From the NCBI RefSeq assembly GCF_007860135.1, contig NZ_SJPV01000001.1:752336-816335 (forward strand): a stretch of 64,000 nucleotides of DNA. Direction: 5' to 3'. The position numbers and the translations under genes are program-made. The notes under the pieces were generated by a model. That model made no database searches and was not told where the DNA came from. It saw only the letters and a list, made by a program, of their open reading frames with translations. Positions 45,126 through 54,270 of this stretch are shown here, in pieces. The DNA comes from Novipirellula artificiosorum (GTDB lineage Bacteria; Planctomycetota; Planctomycetia; Pirellulales; Pirellulaceae). The first letter of the stretch is position 1; each line of letters opens with the position of its first letter.

Positions 45126-48100
45126 CTAACCCTCCAATAAGTCGCTCGGTTGCTTGCCGGCGATGAGCCCTGCGATGATGAAGATCGCTTGAACGCCGAG
45201 GAACAGACTCAGCCACATCAAGACCCCCGAGGTGAATCCGTAGCTGTGTAGTCCGATGCCAAGCTCGTTAGTTCCAAACCAGCTCCAGGCCGTGACAACA
45301 TTCCCGCCGATCGCGAGGATCGAGAAGCCTTTTGCGCCGACCATGCCGTCCCATCGAGCGTGCAGCATCAGGGCATTCCAAATCACGATCAGCAACGCCC
45401 CGTTCTCTTTTGGGTCCCACCCCCAGAATCGGCCCCATGAATCATCGGCCCATAGCCCGCCCAAGACGGTCCCCACAAAGCTGAACAGAATCCCAAAACA
45501 GGCCGCTCCGTAACACATGCGATACAGGTCTTTTAGCGTCTTCGGATCTTTTCCAACCCAACCTGCGATCAAGTAGCCGATGCCGAGCGTTCCCGCCACA
45601 AGCGTCGCGACGTATCCGAGCGTCACACTGATGACGTGTGTGGCAAGCCAGAACTGAGTATCGAGAACCGCCTGCAAAACCGGCATCGTGTCGCCTTTGT
45701 CCAACCCATAAGCGACCAACAACGTCAACACGCCCGCAGCGGCCGACAACATGTTCCCCAGCCCATATCGGAAGATTCGCTCTACGATCAAGCCAAACAA
45801 CACCGAGCCCCAACCGATGAACACGGCCGACGAATACAAATTGATCACGGGCGCACGACCGGTGATCGCAACCCGACAAAGAATCGCTAGGGTATGAATC
45901 GCCATCGCCATCAGTAGCGTTCCCCAAACGACCTCCCGGAGTCGCGGCAAATCGGCCATGAAATAGATCAAACCCAAAACCATCGCAACCAAGTACATTG
46001 CCATCGCGACACCCGTCGGCCAATTCGCTTGCATCCATCGCTCGAGCGAGACCAACGATTTGTCGTAACCACGAATCGGGTAATCTTGTACCGCGGCCAA
46101 ATGATCGTCGACGGCAGAATTGAACTTGCTGGGGTCTTCGTCGCGGTACGCCTGGATCATGTCCCCAAACGACTCGATGCCAACCCGAGGAGCGACGTCT
46201 CCTGCGGCGGACATTTTGGCCATTTCAAAAAACGCCGGTCCAAACGAAGACCATTTTGGATCATTCGACGGTTGCATCGCATTGGCCGGTTCTGGCGGGA
46301 TGAACGAAGGCGAATTCATCTTTTCGACATTTTGCATCATCATTTCGAGCTGTCGCAAGGCAAACAGGCCACGCGTCCGTTCGTCCGTCCCTTCCGGAAA
46401 GAAGCTCTCAGGAATCTGGGGCGGTACCGGTAATCGAATCGCCGCCGCAGTGACCGTGTATTGCCGTGTGCGCAGGTCCAACTCAATCAATTTCTTTTCT
46501 TTGAAGGACTGATCGATCGATTCCTTGCTAAAGGCCGCCTCGACAATCTTCGACGCCTTGTCCCAATTCTCGAGGATCTCGGCACGAGAATAGAGTTTGC
46601 TTTCGCGTCGTTCGAGTCCAAGCTCGCTGCGCACTTCTTCGGCATCAATACGGAACATCGGCAAGTATTGCAGTTGCGTGTCATCGACCGCGACTTCCAT
46701 CAACCACTGCATCGCCGTCATCCGCTTGCCCGTCGCTCGTTTCTGGATTCCGGTGGGCGCTTCGTCGAGCGGAAGCGACTCTTTATTGCTCATCGCTTTG
46801 AGCGTTTGGCGAGCGTAAGCGTCGAGCGGCATGATCCGGCCACCAAACTGTGTGGGAATCTTGCCGGCCGCGTAAAAGTCGAACGACGTTTGCCGTGTCG
46901 CCGGGCGCATCGCGCTGATCACCGCGGACCAAGGCACCAGCATCATCACAGCAAAAAGCCCCAGCGCCGCGGTCGCCACGTAAACCGGCATACGACTCGG
47001 CGGGGTTAAGTTGTACGTCGCCAGTTTGGCGAGTTCCTTGTCATTCTCGCGCCGCCGACGTGCCAAGAATCGTGATAACGTACCAAGGAAGTGTGCAAGC
47101 ATCCCCAGCCCCGCTATGCTGCAGGCCACATACGGAATCAGCCAACCGGCATTGCGAACGACTTGAAGCACCGTCACTTCCTTGCCGCTCGGAAGTGTAT
47201 CGTACTTTGATTGATAAAACGTCTCGCCACGATAACGCAGCGGGTTGTTCATCCAAACCCGGTCCTTACGGTCCTCGCCCGTCTCCTTGTCGATGATACG
47301 AATGAAGGACGAATAGTCACGCGGCGTTGTGGTCCCGCTGTACGTCACTTGGCGAACATCTTGAAGCTGAACCCAGTACGGCTTCACTTCGCGATGGTAT
47401 CGCAGTGCAAGTTGATAAGAGACATCACCCACGGTGATCGAATCAAAATCATCAGGAATGTTCTCTCCCGGCGACAGCATCTGGCGATCGGTCAACAATT
47501 GGCTAACCATGTACGTGCCGAGCGATTCATCGCTATCTTTATCGATCAGTTCGACATAAGCCGCCGTCAAATTAACCGCGTTTTCGACACCTCCCGACTT
47601 CCCTCGCTGTTCCGCGACGACTTCCTTACCGATCCCACGATTGGCAAGGTTGCTCTGGTCTTCGTCCGCCTGTTTTAACGTCGAGTGCTCAAAGAATCTC
47701 AGCACCTTGACATCTACGGGCAACGCCTCGTCACGGAGGACTTCACCCGATGCTGCAGCACGCAACAAACGAGTCGCCGGAATCGCGACCACATTTTCGG
47801 ATTGGTCTTGGCGGTCGATGAAGGCAAGCTCCACGGCATCCGGATTGACCAGCACGTTCGTCGATTGTCCTTCGACAAGGCTGAGGTTCTGTTCGAGTTG
47901 GCGATCCCCAAAAACGAACTGACCGACCATCAACAGCCCAACGCCAAGATGCAATAGCACATTGCCACCCTGTTTATCAAACACCAATCGACACCCAGCC
48001 AACAAGATCAATCCGGCGCCAAGTCCTTTGGTCAATTGCCACACAATCCGCAAACCGGGATTGCCAATCCGCGTCCCGCTGACCAAGTAATAGACCAATG

Positions 48101-48719
48101 CCGCAGCGACGATGACCGCTACGGTGATCAGCAGTTTGCGAACGGTCTTGTCGGGGGTCTTGGTCGCGGCCACCAACGATCCCGCGGTGGACAAGGACAA
48201 GACCGCCAGCACCCACCGCCAAAGCGTCTCGTAACGCATCGGTGGTTCACCCTGCAGCCCGTCGCTGCTGTGGCCCGTCGACACGATCAACCCCGCGACT
48301 ACGGTTCCGATCACCAATAGCGCAATGCCACCAAACAGATTCGAGCCGCTGGCATGGATCTTGAACCGCGTGATCTTCGCCGCAATCAAATTGACCATCA
48401 ACAAGGCGCCGACCAACGCGCCACCGGGAAACGGGATGACGCCCGGAATCGGTTGTTCATGCCGATAGAAGGCCTGGGGGAAAAAATCATCCAAATGCAG
48501 CGGAGCAATCCAAGACAGGAAGTACCGATTCTTCACGTCCAGCATGTTCATCTGGTCTTGGGCCAAAGTCCCCACCAAGACCAACACCAACGAGATGGCA
48601 AAAAGCAAGACCGTCAACTTAAGTGAACCGAGCCAATGCAACACCGTGGGGCCGATTTTTCCAGCCGTAGGGTTACGAGTGCCGTCGGGGGATTCAGGAG
48701 GAGTAGAAATCGTTGCCAT
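45126..48719 (-). CDS. ResB-CcsA fusion, system II cytochrome c biogenesis
   Basis: System II heme lyase that carries heme across the membrane and attaches it to apocytochrome c. The 1197-residue product combines a ResB/CcsB part (about 25-560: LGSLKLTVLLFAISLVLVLVGT, a large periplasmic loop, then LIPYVACSIAGLGMLAHFLG) with a CcsA part at the C-terminus carrying the tryptophan-rich heme motif WGRFWGWDPKENGALLIV. A periplasmic insertion of about 300 residues lies between. I chose ATG 48719; an in-frame TTG at 48773 is possible. The lipoprotein gene upstream ends 58 bases before this start. Confidence 0.9.
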   Translation of the reverse strand: MATISTPPESPDGTRNPTAGKIGPTVLHWLGSLKLTVLLFAISLVLVLVGTLAQDQMNMLDVKNRYFLSWIAPLHLDDFFPQAFYRHEQPIPGVIPFPGGALVGALLMVNLIAAKITRFKIHASGSNLFGGIALLVIGTVVAGLIVSTGHSSDGLQGEPPMRYETLWRWVLAVLSLSTAGSLVAATKTPDKTVRKLLITVAVIVAAALVYYLVSGTRIGNPGLRIVWQLTKGLGAGLILLAGCRLVFDKQGGNVLLHLGVGLLMVGQFVFGDRQLEQNLSLVEGQSTNVLVNPDAVELAFIDRQDQSENVVAIPATRLLRAAASGEVLRDEALPVDVKVLRFFEHSTLKQADEDQSNLANRGIGKEVVAEQRGKSGGVENAVNLTAAYVELIDKDSDESLGTYMVSQLLTDRQMLSPGENIPDDFDSITVGDVSYQLALRYHREVKPYWVQLQDVRQVTYSGTTTPRDYSSFIRIIDKETGEDRKDRVWMNNPLRYRGETFYQSKYDTLPSGKEVTVLQVVRNAGWLIPYVACSIAGLGMLAHFLGTLSRFLARRRRENDKELAKLATYNLTPPSRMPVYVATAALGLFAVMMLVPWSAVISAMRPATRQTSFDFYAAGKIPTQFGGRIMPLDAYARQTLKAMSNKESLPLDEAPTGIQKRATGKRMTAMQWLMEVAVDDTQLQYLPMFRIDAEEVRSELGLERRESKLYSRAEILENWDKASKIVEAAFSKESIDQSFKEKKLIELDLRTRQYTVTAAAIRLPVPPQIPESFFPEGTDERTRGLFALRQLEMMMQNVEKMNSPSFIPPEPANAMQPSNDPKWSSFGPAFFEMAKMSAAGDVAPRVGIESFGDMIQAYRDEDPSKFNSAVDDHLAAVQDYPIRGYDKSLVSLERWMQANWPTGVAMAMYLVAMVLGLIYFMADLPRLREVVWGTLLMAMAIHTLAILCRVAITGRAPVINLYSSAVFIGWGSVLFGLIVERIFRYGLGNMLSAAAGVLTLLVAYGLDKGDTMPVLQAVLDTQFWLATHVISVTLGYVATLVAGTLGIGYLIAGWVGKDPKTLKDLYRMCYGAACFGILFSFVGTVLGGLWADDSWGRFWGWDPKENGALLIVIWNALMLHARWDGMVGAKGFSILAIGGNVVTAWSWFGTNELGIGLHSYGFTSGVLMWLSLFLGVQAIFIIAGLIAGKQPSDLLEG

Positions 48720-48777
48720 AAGGATCGGTTCTTGGTGGGATGAAGCCGCCGACGTCTCTGCGACGGTCGACAACTGT

Positions 48778-49929
48778 TTAAAACTGCAAGGATTCGATGA
48801 AGGCTTTGGTTTGGTCTGATTGGTCCCTTACCGTTTGGACGGGACCCGTCATCTTGATGAACATACTGAAATTGTCTTCGAGCGGAACAATCGTGGCGTC
48901 AATCGCGGTTCCCGAAGCAGGGTCTTCTCCCAATAATAGGAACCGTTGCGACTTTCGACCATCAACTTCGATTGTTTCGGCATCCTCGATCGCTTGGTCC
49001 ACGACTTGATCGGACACACCGCTGGGGCGAATTTGGCCGAGCCAGCGAACGACGTTACCGCGAAGGTCCCCACCAGCGGCAATGATGGTGATTTCCGCTT
49101 CCGCATCCTCCGGTCCGACGTTGAATGCTGCCAATCGCATCGTCGACATTCGCCCGTCTCGCCATCCTTCCGGCTTGTCGTATTTCAGTTTCGATTCGGA
49201 TTGCGGCGCGGGCGATGCCGCCGACAAGGAGCCAGAGGAGCCACTCGGTGGCGTTTGCAACCCGCTGTGGATCGCGTCTTGAGGCATTTGCCCCATCATC
49301 GACGGTGCGGCAGCCACATCCTCACCTGTGGCCTTGGCAAGCAGATCCACCCAAACGGCTGGGCCATCCGCCGTATCGATCTCAATCGCTTCGCCACCGG
49401 CCCATTTTTCGTTCGATGGATCCAACCCCAACTGAGTGCGCCAACGATTCACATTCATGACCACCTCCGCGTCCCAATCGTCCTGCTTCGGCAACGATGA
49501 GACACTGATGTCAAGTTGCTTCTCAGGCGTGTTGACATCGATCGATGCAAAACGCATCGGCTTTTCACCACCCAAACGCCAACCCTCGGGCAACTGACCA
49601 AGATCGGGCGCGCCATCGGAAAACTCGATCGACTGGACAAAGCTCCGAAATTCGTCCGCGATACCCCCAATGGCTTTCTCGGGGCCGGTGACTTTAAAAA
49701 ACCAGGTTTGATCCGCTACGGGAAACATCGCGCCCAGTCGCCGATCAGTACCAGCACGAAACTGCGCCGGCACGTCCGTCGGGATCGAATAGGTCACGAT
49801 CGGGTCTGGCTGATCGCAACCGATCGTGAACAAGGTGGAACCGGCCAACAAGGCCCATCGAAGGATACGTGGCGCGGTTGCAAGTGGCTTGTTGGCGAAA
49901 TTTCGCCAGTACAGGGGAAACCTGAGCAT
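48778..49929 (-). CDS. Probable lipoprotein with duplicated domain
   Basis: A 383-residue protein of no recognised family. The N-terminus has a basic n-region, the hydrophobic segment WALLAGSTLFTIGC and a lipobox cysteine (about 38). Two related halves are visible: WFFKVTGPEKAI ... FVQSIEF and LPEGWRLGGEKPMRFASI in the first, KPEGWRDGRMSTMRLAAF and MFIKMTGPVQTV ... FIESLQF in the second. It is encoded just upstream of the ResB-CcsA gene, so a role in cytochrome c or heme handling is possible; this rests on position only. Confidence 0.75.
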   Translation of the reverse strand: MLRFPLYWRNFANKPLATAPRILRWALLAGSTLFTIGCDQPDPIVTYSIPTDVPAQFRAGTDRRLGAMFPVADQTWFFKVTGPEKAIGGIADEFRSFVQSIEFSDGAPDLGQLPEGWRLGGEKPMRFASIDVNTPEKQLDISVSSLPKQDDWDAEVVMNVNRWRTQLGLDPSNEKWAGGEAIEIDTADGPAVWVDLLAKATGEDVAAAPSMMGQMPQDAIHSGLQTPPSGSSGSLSAASPAPQSESKLKYDKPEGWRDGRMSTMRLAAFNVGPEDAEAEITIIAAGGDLRGNVVRWLGQIRPSGVSDQVVDQAIEDAETIEVDGRKSQRFLLLGEDPASGTAIDATIVPLEDNFSMFIKMTGPVQTVRDQSDQTKAFIESLQF

Positions 49930-50196
49930 GTCTGCCTAAGCGGAGAGGGTAGGAAGCAGTTCGAGCCGATGAGGAGCCCATGAAGAACTGCATGAGGGTA
50001 AGAGGTCTTACCGTTTATAGAAACCCCGCAAGGATTTGGTTCATACGCCGCAAGCAAATTGTCGAGCCAACCCGCGAGCTAGCTGCGAGAAACCGTAAGT
50101 TCCCTCCTGTTTGTCAGCCGACGGCTCATCTCCCCGTCGCACTGGTCCCTTGTGTAGCCAAGCGACACATGCGCGCCCGTTTTGATCCTGACTCGC

Positions 50197-51957
50197 TTAC
50201 CAACCCATCAAGCTGATCAAGGAATCGGTAAGAGAACTCACCGGGGCCGATGGTTCGGTGTAGGTCCACATGTTTCGCACCAAATCGGTCATCAGCATGC
50301 CGCCGATGCTCATCACGCCGATGATCATCACCAAGGTGACGCACTGCATCGTTGTGAAGGGGACTTCGTAGCCCAACGTGCCTCCGGGGCCTCCTCCCAC
50401 TTTCGCTCGGCTACTGGTCGATTCGATTCCCATCGCGCCGGCTTCGTCACCGAAACCACCATCGTCGACCATCGCCGCATCGGCTTCGAAAACGTCACCG
50501 TCAAGGGCACTCGCTTCGTCCCCAAAGGCATCCGCACCGATTTCGACCGGCTCGCCAATCGCCTCGGAATCTTCGACCTCGATGACCTGAGACCCGCTTT
50601 CGATTTCGGCTTCCAGTCCGATCCCCGAAGGCGACAACTGGAACTCTTCATCGGCTTGGAAGTCCACTGAGGATCCACTGCCGCTCAGACCAGAACCCGA
50701 CGATCCGCTACCGCTTCCATCCCCCACTTCGGCGCCAAGATCGAGTGCCGAGATACTGCTGCCAGCCAAATCGAGCGGTTCGCTTTCGAGCGACAGCCCG
50801 CTGTCGGAAGGGCTCATCAGATTGATGCCGCTGTCGCCAGCGACCGACAAATCACTTTCGGCCGAGCTGATCACCAAGTCATCATCGTCATCGGAAATCA
50901 ACAAATCGTCATCATCCCCTGTGGCGAGGGCATCGTCGCTTCCGCCTCCCAGTCCCGACACACCGCTACTGAGTGCGCCAAGTCCCAAACTGCTGCCCAA
51001 GCCCGACGAAGCCAACAAGTTTTCGCTATCGCCGGTAATCAGCCCGCTTCCGTCCTGCTCTGCTCCAAGCAAATCAAGTTCGCTGAGCACGTCAACGCTA
51101 GCAGCCCCGTCGGCCACGTTAATCGGCGCGTCCAGTTCGTCCATCAATTCCAAGCTGCTGATACCCGACGCCGACGCATTCGAGTCGGCTTTCCCAGAAC
51201 CGGCAACCACTTCATCCGCTAAGACGTCCATGGAATCATCTTCATCTTCGTCGCCGATCACCATATCGTCGCTATCTTCTTCACTGATCCCGCTAAAGCT
51301 CAACCCGCTCTTGCTGCCGGTTGCTGCTTCTTCGAGCACATTGTCCAAGCTGACGTCCGACCCCTCGGCCGCTTCATCAACGGACTTATCTCCGGTAAGT
51401 TTTTTTAGTTCCTCATCCGTGACCGGGCCGGTGCTGCCCGCATTCGGCTCGATCGCCAAATCGATCATCGCTGAGTCATGGTTGATCGCCGCATCTTCGA
51501 GTTGCAGTTCCTTGGAATCGATCTCGACCAAGTTGCGATCTTCATCAAAGTCCAAGCCAAGATCGCTATCACTCGCAACGAGCGCTACATCGCTTCCTTC
51601 ATCGCCTCCGCCGGCAACCAAATTCACATCGCTGCCACCGCTGCCCTTTCCCGTGGGCTCATTCCCGATTTCAACGTCACTGCCACCCTCGTCCGCCGGT
51701 TCATCCCCACCGATCACCTTCGATCCGCTACCGAGTGCGAGCGACGAATCGGCTCCGAGATCGCCAACTAAATCGCCTGAACCCCCGAGCGAATCGAGTA
51801 GGTCGTCGGCCAAACGCTCGACTTCGTTCGCAGGAAACTTCCAACTTGCACCATCGCGGAAACCACGGACTTGACCTTGGCTACGGAGTTCGACCAACCG
51901 ATCGGTTGGAATTCCAAGCTTCTTTGCGGCGTCTTCGAGGGATAGGTAATCGGCCAT
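50197..51957 (-). CDS. Membrane-anchored HTH protein with acidic low-complexity middle
   Basis: A 586-residue protein. The first 50 residues (MADYLSLEDAAKKLGIPTDR ... SWKFPANEVERL) form an excisionase/MerR-type helix-turn-helix. Residues about 60-490 are low-complexity, rich in Asp, Ser, Gly and Glu, with many DSDL/DDDDL-like repeats. One transmembrane helix (CVTLVMIIGVMSIGGMLM, about 535-553) lies near the C-terminus. The combination puts a DNA-binding-type domain and a membrane anchor on one chain. I chose ATG 51957 because the HTH starts there. No function is known to me. Confidence 0.75.
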   Translation of the reverse strand: MADYLSLEDAAKKLGIPTDRLVELRSQGQVRGFRDGASWKFPANEVERLADDLLDSLGGSGDLVGDLGADSSLALGSGSKVIGGDEPADEGGSDVEIGNEPTGKGSGGSDVNLVAGGGDEGSDVALVASDSDLGLDFDEDRNLVEIDSKELQLEDAAINHDSAMIDLAIEPNAGSTGPVTDEELKKLTGDKSVDEAAEGSDVSLDNVLEEAATGSKSGLSFSGISEEDSDDMVIGDEDEDDSMDVLADEVVAGSGKADSNASASGISSLELMDELDAPINVADGAASVDVLSELDLLGAEQDGSGLITGDSENLLASSGLGSSLGLGALSSGVSGLGGGSDDALATGDDDDLLISDDDDDLVISSAESDLSVAGDSGINLMSPSDSGLSLESEPLDLAGSSISALDLGAEVGDGSGSGSSGSGLSGSGSSVDFQADEEFQLSPSGIGLEAEIESGSQVIEVEDSEAIGEPVEIGADAFGDEASALDGDVFEADAAMVDDGGFGDEAGAMGIESTSSRAKVGGGPGGTLGYEVPFTTMQCVTLVMIIGVMSIGGMLMTDLVRNMWTYTEPSAPVSSLTDSLISLMGW

Positions 51958-52093
51958 GGGGCTTCTTGGCTCCGGGGTTTCGCTGTAACAGCTGAAAACA
52001 GACAAGGGAAACGTTTTGCGATCCATCGCCTTGAATACCGACCACTCCGTTCATGCTCTACATTCTCTAAACCCTCTAGACCAACGCAATGGA

Positions 52094-52537
52094 TCATCGC
52101 GACTGATTCATCTGGCGGATTTCCTCCGGCAGCGGGCTGGTCAGGTTCAGTTCGAGTGAGAAATCAGCGTCCACCGGGCGGCTGCTGACAAGTCGAATCA
52201 TTCCCGACCTATCGATATGATACACGGCCATCCAAGATTTTCCCGCATGTATTAGCGTAATTGTCTGAGTTCCCGAGCCGTCAGAATGGGAAAAACCGAT
52301 CATGTCGCCCGCAGCACCCACCTGAAAGGGGCGTGCCGCCGTCTGAGACAACACGTTCTGCATCCCTGCGGCCGTCCCCACCACTGGCCCAGCATCCTCC
52401 ACGCCCCCCTCTGCAGGACCAAGATCAACCGCAACCGGAGGCTGGCTCGAGACGAAGGAAGTCACAACTAGGGCGAGTGCAGTGAACAAAAGAAACCTCA
52501 CCGTCTTTTGCGAATAGTCGTTCTCGTGTCCGAACAT
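52094..52537 (-). CDS. Hypothetical secreted or membrane-anchored small protein
   Basis: A 147-residue protein with one N-terminal hydrophobic segment (FLLFTALALVVTSFVSS, about 15-31), then a proline- and glycine-rich linker and a small beta-rich domain (ITLIHAGKSWMAVYHIDRSG). AAGG precedes the ATG at the usual distance. No family recognised. It lies 136 bases upstream of the HTH membrane protein on the same strand and may be cotranscribed with it. Confidence 0.65.
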   Translation of the reverse strand: MFGHENDYSQKTVRFLLFTALALVVTSFVSSQPPVAVDLGPAEGGVEDAGPVVGTAAGMQNVLSQTAARPFQVGAAGDMIGFSHSDGSGTQTITLIHAGKSWMAVYHIDRSGMIRLVSSRPVDADFSLELNLTSPLPEEIRQMNQSR

Positions 52538-52818
52538 GATGGTTTGCCTTGGATAGTCGTGGTTGATGAGCGGAAGGCCCGCTCCCGTTTTCCAGATCGT
52601 ACGTGGCTTTGCACTTATCGGGAAAGCTCAAACAACATGGCTCTGCCGAGCCGACGATAAATTTTTACGATTGGGTGAAGTGAGCCGGTCAAAATGGTCG
52701 ATCCGGTTGTAACGAGCGTGCCATTGCGCGCCGTCGTTTGCGCATCAGCCGTCACGGCTGCAACGTCGGCAAACCTTGTCCATCTGAACCGAGAATTCAC
52801 CGATTGAGGCTAGATTTC

Positions 52819-54270
52819 GTGAAACGCTATCAAAACGAGGGATCAACGGTTTCTGCCGGGACCACACCGGCCTACGGCGGCATCGCCTGGGGATCGCTCG
52901 GTGTCCTGATGGCCGGCGGTTTTTACGCGATTGTAAAACTGACCGCTTGGCCCCCCCTTGAGCGGTACTTTCTAGGACACCCCGTTGCTGTCGCCGCGAC
53001 GATCCTGTTCTCGATAGCCGTAGCCGTGTTGATTGGAAAATTCATCCAAACCACGGTCCAGTGGAACGCACTTTCGTCGATCCGCGACGAAGACTTGATG
53101 CCCGCCCATCTGCACGGCAGCACGACGGCCCGTTGGCTTGAATCCCACGATGCCGGCCATGTCGCTCGAAGTTGGCTTACCCAATTGCGTGAGTTGCCGC
53201 TCCAAACCCGCGCCAGCCACTTGGTTCGACGACTCGAAGAAATCTTGACACGGCAAAGTCAACGCGGCACGACCAAACAACTCTCCGACGACCTTCGCGA
53301 ACTCTCCGGTCGCGATGCCGACGTCGCTTACGACTCGCTCGGCCTGGTCCGCATTATCGTTTGGGCCATCCCCATGCTGGGCTTCCTTGGAACGGTCATC
53401 GGCATCACGCAAACGCTCGGCGGTCTGGACTTCACCGACGGTGCTGCTGCGGTCGACCGCCTCAAAAGTGGATTGTACGTCGCGTTTGATACAACCGCCT
53501 TAGGGTTGGTGTTGTCCGTGGTTGCGATTTTCCTGCAATTCCCGATGGAAAGAACCGAGCAGCGGTTGCTCTCTGCGATCGATGCTCGGATTGGACACCT
53601 CGTCTCGTCGGCACTTCCAAGCGACGAGGCCTCGGACAACCAGGTTTCACTGATTGCTGAGCTTTGCGAAGGAATCCGCGTTGCGGTAGCCGAATCGATT
53701 GAAAGTCAAGCGACGGTTTGGCGACAAACGATTGATGAAGCCCGAAACCATTGGCAAAGTGTTCACGAGAGCGACACGAATAAGATCGTCGAGGCCTTTG
53801 AAGACACGCTGAAACCAGCGCTCCGCGATCACGCGGTTTCGCTTGAACAGTCGTCCCTCCGCGCGGGCGATCGCTGGGAACAGCAATGGGAGCAGTGGCA
53901 AGAAAGCATGGCAGAACACGCTGCGGTGTTGACGACCCATCAAGCATCGCTGGTCGACCAATACACTGCGCTGGCCGAAACGCACACTCGCGCCGGAGAA
54001 CTCGTTGCGATGCAGCATTCCATTGACTCCAGCTTGCAGCAATTGAGCGAAACGAATGCCGCGATTGACCGCAGCATCACCGCCTCGGCGGGCGATGGTA
54101 TGGCAGACGCGATGCGAGTGCTTGCTCGCGCGGTCGACGTCCTGTCCCATCGCTTGCCGACCATCGTGAAGATGCATCAAGCAGCGGATCTCTCGGCTCC
54201 ATCCATCGACGATTCCATAACAACGGTATCAAACGGTGGTGCTTCGAATACCTCGAGGCGTGCAGCATGA
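52819..54270 (+). CDS. MotA/TolQ/ExbB-type proton channel homologue
   Basis: A 483-residue protein; GTG 52819 has GAGG nine bases upstream. Four hydrophobic segments are visible: about 28-45, HPVAVAATILFSIAVAVLI (about 53-71), IIVWAIPMLGFLGTVIGITQTL (about 180-201) and TALGLVLSVVAIFLQF (about 228-243). The third and fourth match the MotA/TolQ/ExbB proton channel core, with GTVIGI typical. The C-terminal 200 residues form a helical, probably coiled-coil region. Its stop overlaps the next gene (ATGA), so it should work with the two TolR-like proteins that follow. Confidence 0.82.
   Translation: MKRYQNEGSTVSAGTTPAYGGIAWGSLGVLMAGGFYAIVKLTAWPPLERYFLGHPVAVAATILFSIAVAVLIGKFIQTTVQWNALSSIRDEDLMPAHLHGSTTARWLESHDAGHVARSWLTQLRELPLQTRASHLVRRLEEILTRQSQRGTTKQLSDDLRELSGRDADVAYDSLGLVRIIVWAIPMLGFLGTVIGITQTLGGLDFTDGAAAVDRLKSGLYVAFDTTALGLVLSVVAIFLQFPMERTEQRLLSAIDARIGHLVSSALPSDEASDNQVSLIAELCEGIRVAVAESIESQATVWRQTIDEARNHWQSVHESDTNKIVEAFEDTLKPALRDHAVSLEQSSLRAGDRWEQQWEQWQESMAEHAAVLTTHQASLVDQYTALAETHTRAGELVAMQHSIDSSLQQLSETNAAIDRSITASAGDGMADAMRVLARAVDVLSHRLPTIVKMHQAADLSAPSIDDSITTVSNGGASNTSRRAA

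Noticed and set aside
49997..50012. GGTAAGAGGTCTTACC near-palindrome in the gap after the lipoprotein gene start
   Set aside because: The arms leave only a two-base loop and there is no T-run; too short to call an operator or terminator.
50822..51874. 350-residue plus-strand frame rich in Ser and Pro
   Set aside because: It is the antisense of the acidic low-complexity region of the HTH membrane protein; its composition is a mirror of Asp/Ser codons.
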